DNA from: JBGPOS01 sp041488155
GTDB taxonomy: Bacteria > Chloroflexota > Dehalococcoidia > Tepidiformales > Tepidiformaceae
DNA length: 20,227 nucleotides
Direction of reading: 5' to 3'
Assembly: GCA_041488155.1 (NCBI GenBank)
Contig: JBGPOS010000068.1
Span: 1 to 20,227, forward strand
This document shows, piece by piece, positions 6,576 to 11,539 of this stretch; position 1 is the first letter of the stretch; every line of letters starts with the position of its first letter. The translations under genes were made by a program, and so were the position numbers. A model generated the notes under the pieces. It saw nothing but the letters and a program-made list of their open reading frames with translations, did no database searches and had not been told where the DNA came from.

Positions 6576-7508
6576 TTAGACCCCAATCGCCTCCGCCACT
6601 TTCCCCCAGCTCTCATCGGTCTGACCTTCGAGCCGCCGCAGATAGACCGTCGTAACTGCCAGCGAACTGTGGTCGAGGAACGCGGACACCGCCTCGATCG
6701 ACTCACCGGCATCACGGCGCAGCTTGGCGGCGGTGTGGCGGAGTATGTGGACACCCGTCGGGGTGAGGCCCGCTCCGATCATGTACTTGCGCAAGCGGCT
6801 GTAGAACGTCGCTGAGGTGACACCGCGCCCGCCTGCGCCCGCCTGCCAGAGCGACTCGGTGGGATCCATCGTCGCGAGTGACTTCCCCGCATCGGAAAGC
6901 GTCCCGAGGATCGCGTCGTAGGCTGGCCGCGGCAGCTCCCTTCGACCCTGCTTCCCGCCCTTACCCCGGTATGAGTAGAAAGCGCGATCGTCTTCCACGG
7001 AGATGTCCTTGGCCCTGAGGTTGATGACCTCGCTCCGCCGCCGCCCGGTCATGACGAGCATGAGGATAATCGCGCGGTCCCGGCGGCCGGCGATGGTGTT
7101 AGGGACGACAGCGAGGATCTTCTGGACGTCGGCGGCGGTGTAGCCGCGAGCCGGGCTTGTCTGGATCTTCGGGCGCTCCAATGCGTCGCAGGGGTTGCCG
7201 ACGGTCATGCCCATGCGGATGAGGAACTTATAGAAGCTCGAGAGGCAGGCGACGCGGGCGCCGATGGTGATGGCCGAAGGCTGGCGGCCGGAGAGGCCAA
7301 TCCCATGCGCCCAGGAGAGCACCTCCGGTGCCAGCACTTGGTCCGGTGTTTTGCCGAGACGGCTGAAGAAGTGCTGGAGCATCCGGGAGTAGGACTCGAC
7401 CGTGCGGCGGGAGCCGGAACGGCGTTCCTTCTCGGCGAGGAAGGCGTAGAGGGCGTTCTGCCAGGCGGAAGGGTTCGTGGGGGCGGCGAGGAGGTGCGTG
7501 TTGTTCAT
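6576..7508 (-). CDS. Tyrosine recombinase/integrase (XerC/D-like), complete
   Basis: This complete 310-residue site-specific recombinase has an N-terminal SAM-like core-binding domain (about 14-105, including RRTVESYSRMLQHFFSRLGK) and a C-terminal catalytic domain (about 120-305). The full catalytic set is visible: R157 in TGRRRSEV, K183 in RGKGGKQGRR, H254/R257 in HILRH, H280 in FLDH and Y289 in TVYLRRL. Length and order match XerC/D-like integrases of mobile elements. It differs clearly in sequence from the partial recombinase at the start of the window (LDH versus GW box, RRRSE versus LRISE), so the two are not duplicates. The ATG at 7508 is the natural start; 198 bases separate it from the divergent lipoprotein gene. 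It likely marks one end of the element or belongs to a second one; no attachment repeat was identified by eye. Confidence 0.92.
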   Translation of the reverse strand: MNNTHLLAAPTNPSAWQNALYAFLAEKERRSGSRRTVESYSRMLQHFFSRLGKTPDQVLAPEVLSWAHGIGLSGRQPSAITIGARVACLSSFYKFLIRMGMTVGNPCDALERPKIQTSPARGYTAADVQKILAVVPNTIAGRRDRAIILMLVMTGRRRSEVINLRAKDISVEDDRAFYSYRGKGGKQGRRELPRPAYDAILGTLSDAGKSLATMDPTESLWQAGAGGRGVTSATFYSRLRKYMIGAGLTPTGVHILRHTAAKLRRDAGESIEAVSAFLDHSSLAVTTVYLRRLEGQTDESWGKVAEAIGV

Positions 7509-7657
7509 GGGTTCATGGACGCTCTGCTCGGCCGGGAAAGCAACACCATTGTTCGATCGTGGCGGTTCGGCGACACGCCCCTCCGAGGGACCGCGCCCTC
7601 CACCGGCGCGACCGTTCGGAAGTCACGAGGGTCAGGGCCGAGACTCGTGATCTCTTG

Positions 7658-7663
7658 TATAGT
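7658..7663 (+). promoter_or_regulatory. Candidate -10 box for the lipoprotein gene
   Basis: TATAGT lies 43 bases before the ATG at 7707, in the gap between divergent genes. No -35 with a good match was seen. The position is suitable and the box stands out in GC-rich DNA; nothing more supports it. Confidence 0.3.
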
Positions 7664-7706
7664 TCGACGGAAGCGCGCCGCCGGAACGCAAGTGGGGATC
7701 GAACCC

Positions 7707-9491
7707 ATGGACCGCAACTACTGGGGACGATACGGCCAGATGCCTGCTTCCCGCAGGCGGTTCATCCAGGCAGGGGCAGCCGCGACGGCTGGTGCCGCCG
7801 GGCTTGCCCTCGTCGGCTGCGGCGATGACGACCAAACTCAAAAAGGCACCCCACCCGGCGGTAGCCCGACATCAGAGAGGGTCACCCAGGGCGGCACCAT
7901 CCGCTTCCCGCTCGTGGGGCTACTTTCCATAGGACTCGCCTCTCCCGTCCCAACCCTGTATCCGTTCGAGACGATCTATTTCGCGACGCACACGGCTTCG
8001 GCCTTTCACTACAGCCGGCTGCTTCGGCCAACAGGCGGGCCAACAATCGAGCCGACCGACCTGACGAAGCTCGAGGGCGATATCGCGGCGAAGTGGGAGC
8101 AGCCGGACAATCTCACCTACCTCTTCACGTTGAAGCCCAACGTTCGCTGGCACGACAAGCCACCGATGAACGGACGGGTCGCCACTGCCACCGACTTCGT
8201 CAAGTCCTACGACGCTTTTGTCAGAGAGAAACCAAGCCCTGGTATCGCGGGGCCCAACACCAAGGCCTGGACGGATGTGGTCGACAGGATCACCGCCCCG
8301 GACGATCGGACGGTCAAGATCACCATGAAGGCGCCCTTCGCCCCCTTCTTGGCCACGCGCGCAGCGTCTGACCGTGACATGTGGCTCGTGCCGGTCGAGA
8401 CCATCGACAGCGGCCAGGTGAGGACCAACCCGGTCGGCACCGGCCCGTACGTCTTCGACAGACACGAACCCGGGGTGGCCATCGCCTGGCACAAACACCC
8501 CGCGTTCCACGACGCTCCCCTGCCAAACTTTGAGCGGGTCGAGGCGGACTTGATCTTCAACGCGCAACAGATCGTCGCCGCGTTGCAAGGGGGCGGCTAC
8601 GACCTGAGCGGTCTTGGCCCATCGCTATACAAGGACTCGCACCCGCTGCTGGACCCGAAGGGGACGGACTTCTTCTTCGCCGGGGCCACGCAGGCGTCGT
8701 TCAAGTTCAATTTCGACAACAAGCCGTTCGACGACCTTCGCGTCCGCCAGGCACTCTCGATGGCATTCGACCGCGAAGGCGCGCTGAAGCTCCAGGATCC
8801 GCTGGGCAGGGGCAACTGGTGTTCGTTCTTTCCGCCCGCGCTCGCGCCGTTCTACGTCTCGCCCCGAGACAACAACAAGGACTACGGCGCAAGTGGCCGG
8901 TACTGGAACCGCAACGTCAAGGACGCGCGGGACCTTCTGAAGGCTGCCACGGGCTCCGATACCCTGAGATTCAAGCTCCTCAGCAGCTTCGAAGTCTACG
9001 GGGCGATGTGGAAGCAAACGGCCGAGATCGCGGCGGACACGATCCGCGAGGCCGGGTTCGAGAGCGAGCTCATCTTTGAGCCCTACGCGTCGTACTTTCC
9101 GACTACCTTCCTGGGAAAGATGGGCCCGGACAGCATCGGCATCGGCCCCCAGAGTGTGTCGCGCGACCCTGACGACCAGTTCCGGCAGAACTACTGGAGC
9201 AAGGGGTCACTGCGTATCTGGGGTGGGACGCCGATCGCGGAGCAGGCAGAGCTGGACGCGATGTTCGAGAAGCAACGGACGATCCTCGATTCGGCCGAAC
9301 GCGAGAGCTACATCAAGACCCTCCAGTACAAGATGTCCGACTCGTTGCTCGTAGTTCCGATTCACGCGAGCGGCGGTTGGTCCTACGCCCAGCCCTGGCT
9401 GAGGAACGCGTACCTCAAGGCCGGGTCGACCGGCATCGCAGACGGGCTGCTGAAGGCCTACTTCACCCCCGAACGGCTGAAGAAGGGCTAA
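7707..9491 (+). CDS. ABC transporter substrate-binding lipoprotein, oligopeptide/dipeptide type (SBP family 5)
   Basis: This 594-residue extracellular solute-binding protein captures peptides, nickel or similar ligands for an ABC importer. Residues 15-21 (SRRRFIQ) form a twin-arginine export motif, followed by an Ala/Gly-rich hydrophobic stretch and the lipobox LVGC, so Cys38 would be lipidated and the protein anchored outside the membrane. The body has the family-5 hallmarks: YPFETIYFATHTASAF, a KLEGDIAAKW segment, YLFTLKPNVRWHDKPPMNG, DDRTVKITMKAPFAPF, NPVGTGPYVF and LRVRQALSMAFDREG. The ATG at 7707 puts the Tat motif at the expected distance; an in-frame open extension further upstream overlaps the integrase and is not used. 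No permease or ATPase gene is nearby, so it is an orphan. A signal-peptide remnant of a second copy follows at once. Confidence 0.92.
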   Translation: MDRNYWGRYGQMPASRRRFIQAGAAATAGAAGLALVGCGDDDQTQKGTPPGGSPTSERVTQGGTIRFPLVGLLSIGLASPVPTLYPFETIYFATHTASAFHYSRLLRPTGGPTIEPTDLTKLEGDIAAKWEQPDNLTYLFTLKPNVRWHDKPPMNGRVATATDFVKSYDAFVREKPSPGIAGPNTKAWTDVVDRITAPDDRTVKITMKAPFAPFLATRAASDRDMWLVPVETIDSGQVRTNPVGTGPYVFDRHEPGVAIAWHKHPAFHDAPLPNFERVEADLIFNAQQIVAALQGGGYDLSGLGPSLYKDSHPLLDPKGTDFFFAGATQASFKFNFDNKPFDDLRVRQALSMAFDREGALKLQDPLGRGNWCSFFPPALAPFYVSPRDNNKDYGASGRYWNRNVKDARDLLKAATGSDTLRFKLLSSFEVYGAMWKQTAEIAADTIREAGFESELIFEPYASYFPTTFLGKMGPDSIGIGPQSVSRDPDDQFRQNYWSKGSLRIWGGTPIAEQAELDAMFEKQRTILDSAERESYIKTLQYKMSDSLLVVPIHASGGWSYAQPWLRNAYLKAGSTGIADGLLKAYFTPERLKKG

Positions 9492-9501
9492 CGTAACTAC
9501 C

Positions 9502-9622
9502 GTGAACAACTACTGCCAGCGGCGCACCCGAGCCTCCCGCAGGCGGTTCATCCAGGCCGGGGCCCCGCGACGGCTGGCGGGCGGCCCCGCCAGCGCACGT
9601 TGCGGCGATGAGGTCGGACAGG
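9502..9622 (+). pseudogene. Decayed second copy of the lipoprotein signal-peptide end
   Basis: Starting ten bases after the lipoprotein stop, a GTG-led frame repeats its N-terminus: ASRRRFIQAGA aligns with the first copy, and a 23-base stretch at 9535-9557 is identical to 7749-7771. Just after it one base is missing (GCAGCCGCG became GCCCCGCG), and two further bases are missing before the lipobox Cys. The frame therefore drifts and returns at CGDE, with the hydrophobic core destroyed. After about 9622 nothing aligns to the mature protein. It is a truncated tandem duplicate, not a working gene. Confidence 0.75.
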
Positions 9623-9760
9623 CTGGACGTTCCGGCCGAAACCATTACCAGCATCGGTTCTCCGGGCTCTGGCTGGGAACGGCGGCCAGACCCGCACGAT
9701 TCACTCATAGTGACAAAGGCATGTCGGAGCTCGCGGACGGCTTGGGCGACAATTCGGTCC

Positions 9761-9940
9761 ATGAACACGAACGCGGCTCCCATGGTCACCGTCGCCGAAG
9801 CACTCCAGGCATTGGTCGAGGCTCTGCAGCCGTTCAGTGAGCTGTTGCCCCAGCACCGCCGCTCGGAGTTCGCGAAGACGCTCGGTCGAGTTCGGGCCTC
9901 ACGCGTCCATCTCATGGCTTGGGTGGACGAGCGGAGGTAG
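9761..9940 (+). CDS. Small hypothetical ORF, 59 residues
   Basis: An ATG-led frame encodes a short helical protein: PMVTVAEALQALVEALQPF, then ELLPQHRRSEFAKTLGRVRA and a Trp-containing basic end. The amphipathic, Leu/Ala-rich pattern looks protein-like rather than random, and the C-terminus is basic. There is no clear Shine-Dalgarno (CGGTCC precedes the ATG) and I recognise no family. It sits between the lipoprotein remnant and the tRNA-like scar, a region of decayed sequence, so it may itself be a leftover. Confidence 0.35.
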   Translation: MNTNAAPMVTVAEALQALVEALQPFSELLPQHRRSEFAKTLGRVRASRVHLMAWVDERR

Positions 9941-9951
9941 GGACCTATAAT
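9924..9951 (+). promoter_or_regulatory. Sigma-70-like promoter with perfect -10
   Basis: TGGACG (9924-9929, four of six matches to TTGACA) is followed after 16 bases by TATAAT (9946-9951). It overlaps the end of the small ORF and points at the tRNA-like remnant, which starts seven bases after the -10. Confidence 0.5.
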
Positions 9952-9957
9952 CCCGGA

Positions 9958-9990
9958 CGCGGGGATGTCGCGGGTTCGTGTCCGCTCCAC
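9958..9990 (+). other. Possible internally deleted initiator-tRNA remnant
   Basis: CGCGGGG at 9958-9964 matches the usual 5' acceptor strand of bacterial initiator tRNA. It is followed directly by ATGTCGCGGGTTCGTGTCC (9965-9983), which resembles the variable loop and T-arm (GTTCGTGTCC) of the same tRNA. The D-arm, anticodon arm and part of the 3' strand would be missing, and the T-stem has one C too few. A -10 box lies just upstream, as in real tRNA genes. It is not a functional tRNA; chance similarity is possible. Confidence 0.3.
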
Positions 9991-10047
9991 AGCCCGTGCT
10001 CCCCGCCGTTTCGATGGGCACGCGCCGTCCGACCCCGGTCCTCCGTC

Positions 10048-11463
10048 TCAGCCCGTATTGACGACCGTGCCAAGGCCCGCGAGTCGGAAGAGGCCGGGGG
10101 CATCGATTACCCTGGCGACGGCCTCCTTCGCATTGCACCCGGCGCGCACCATCTCCCGTGACAGCGCAGCTACGACTACGGGGGCGGCGAACGATGTGCC
10201 GCTCCAGTACGCCCAGCCCTTGAACTGATCCGGGTCCTTCGCCTTGCCCTTGAGCTCGATGGGACCGTCGAAGTTGTTGAAGAAGGTGCTGACAACTTCA
10301 ACGCCCGGCGCGCAGGCGCGGACCCACGGCCCGTAGTTCGAAAACCACGCCGGGCCATAGGCGCCCAGGGCCCCAACACTGACCACCTCCTTGAGCGCCG
10401 CGGGATAGAGCGGCCGGCTACTGCCGTCGTTGCCGGCCGAAGCGACGACCACGACCCCCTTCCTCTGCAGCTTGCGCAGCTTTTGCGGGAGCAGGCCGAG
10501 ATCGTCGGTGGTGTAACCCCCGAACGAGAGGTTCAGCAGCATCTTGTCATTCCCGGCAATCGCATCCAGGTCCGTGCCGAGATCCCATTCGTTCACGTCG
10601 CCTTCGCGTTTGAACACCTTCCGCACGTTGATCTTGCGCCCCGGCGCGAGGAGTTCGATGAGCCCGGCAATGAAGGTGCCATGGCCCGCAACGGGGTCCA
10701 GCGTGTCGTCCCCGTCGTCATCCGGGCTGTCTACGTCCGCGTTCTGGCCGGCTGTCTTCTTGAAGTCCTTCAGGAGCGGCGGGAGCTGATTCTTTTGCTT
10801 GAAGGTGCCCGCCAGCCCGCTATCAAGTACGACGATGTCCAGTGTTCGGGCGCCCTTGAACACCTTGTTGGTTGGCTCCTCTGCCGGCCGGGCGCTGTTC
10901 GGGTGAAGACCCGTTTGCATGTATTCGTTCACGGAGATTGGGTTCCCATAGAGCGGGTTGCCGTACAGCGGGTTGCCATAAAGCGGGTTCCCGTACAGCG
11001 GGTTGCCGTACAGCGGGTTCCCGTAGAGCGGGTTGCCATAGAGCGGGTTGCCGTACAGCGGGTTCCCGTAGAGCGGGTTGCCATAGAGCGGGTTGCCATA
11101 GAGCGGGTTGCCGTACAGCGGGTTGCCGTAGAGCGGGTTCCCGTACAACGGGTTGCCGTAGAGCGGGTTCGCGGACAGGCTGTGCGCGAAGAACACGAAG
11201 TTGGGCTCGGCGTGGATGCTCTCGAGGCGCAAGTCCTCAATGAGGTTGATGACATCGACGCCGGTGCAATGGATCCGGAAGTTGTCGTCCTTGTCGGCAT
11301 CCACGACGCCGACCTTGCCCCCGGCCGCCACGATGAGCTTCCTGGCGCGGTCGCGTGCCGCTGGCCCGTGCACGATGACCTGGTCCGGGGCGTGCGCGAA
11401 GTCGCTACCCGGGATGCCGCTGTAGGCAACCCGCTTCGACCATCCGATGTTCTGCTCGGCCAT
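10048..11463 (-). CDS. Subtilisin-family (S8) serine peptidase with an NPLYG pentapeptide-repeat linker
   Basis: This 471-residue protease has an inhibitor/prodomain-like N-terminus at ~25-95 (DQVIVHGPAARDRARKLI to HAEPNFVFF). Fifteen perfect NPLYG units plus a final NP follow at 99-175, then a subtilisin domain at ~205-465. The triad is complete: D214 in VVLDSG, H261 in GHGTFIAG and S424 in GTSFAAP; the oxyanion Asn is in SAGNDG. A long acidic loop (DSPDDDGDD, before His261) may bind calcium. No signal peptide or Tat motif is present, so the protein appears cytosolic or leaves by an unusual route. Start ATG 11463 has AAGGA about ten bases ahead. TTGACT (complement of 11508-11513) is a possible -35 without a good -10. 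The cyclase/ATPase gene ends only 76 bases upstream on the same strand, so cotranscription is plausible. The substrate is unknown; autoprocessing within the repeat is conceivable. Confidence 0.92.
   Translation of the reverse strand: MAEQNIGWSKRVAYSGIPGSDFAHAPDQVIVHGPAARDRARKLIVAAGGKVGVVDADKDDNFRIHCTGVDVINLIEDLRLESIHAEPNFVFFAHSLSANPLYGNPLYGNPLYGNPLYGNPLYGNPLYGNPLYGNPLYGNPLYGNPLYGNPLYGNPLYGNPLYGNPLYGNPLYGNPISVNEYMQTGLHPNSARPAEEPTNKVFKGARTLDIVVLDSGLAGTFKQKNQLPPLLKDFKKTAGQNADVDSPDDDGDDTLDPVAGHGTFIAGLIELLAPGRKINVRKVFKREGDVNEWDLGTDLDAIAGNDKMLLNLSFGGYTTDDLGLLPQKLRKLQRKGVVVVASAGNDGSSRPLYPAALKEVVSVGALGAYGPAWFSNYGPWVRACAPGVEVVSTFFNNFDGPIELKGKAKDPDQFKGWAYWSGTSFAAPVVVAALSREMVRAGCNAKEAVARVIDAPGLFRLAGLGTVVNTG
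10945..11169 (-). repeat. 15-bp minisatellite encoding (NPLYG)15
   Basis: Fifteen tandem 15-base units encode the pentapeptide without one amino-acid change, although the full units show eight nucleotide versions that differ only at synonymous positions (Leu as CTG, CTC, CTT or TTG; Tyr as TAC or TAT; Gly as GGC or GGG). A block of three units at 11000-11044 is repeated exactly at 11045-11089, a sign of recent tandem duplication. The unit length is a multiple of three, so copy-number change keeps the frame. Confidence 0.97.
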
Positions 11464-11539
11464 CGATCATCGATCCTTCATGGGAGTCTCGCTAGCGTAC
11501 CCCCGCAGTCAACCCACGTAGTGATAACGGCTTTACACT

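Larger units (their letters stand above)
1..7508. mobile_element. Probable integrated element (or junction of two), boundaries unresolved
   Basis: Two different tyrosine recombinases lie at 1-456 and 6576-7508. Between them are a replicative ATPase, iteron-like repeats, a TubC/zinc-ribbon protein, a terminase-like HTH protein and a C-protein-like/endonuclease pair. This gene set is typical of integrative plasmids or phage satellites, while genes from 15818 rightward are chromosomal in type. No tRNA and no long attachment repeats were found by eye inside the window, and the left end lies outside it, so the limits are approximate. Confidence 0.6.

Noticed and set aside
7305..7706. N-terminal extension of the lipoprotein gene
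   Set aside because: The extension is antisense to the integrase and would bury the Tat signal and lipobox in the interior of the protein.
9918..9990. A complete tRNA gene ending at CTCCAC
   Set aside because: A cloverleaf cannot be built: the T-stem lacks one C, the putative anticodon loop lacks U33 and the acceptor strands do not pair. Only a remnant is proposed.
10945..11169. CRISPR-like array
   Set aside because: The 15-base units are contiguous, without spacers, and lie in frame inside a protease gene.
10945..11169. NPLY units as eukaryote-type NPxY sorting signals, or as a classic pentapeptide-repeat beta-helix
   Set aside because: No eukaryotic context is visible, and Pro next to the central Leu does not fit the A(D/N)Lxx rule; a chance match to a short motif is more likely.
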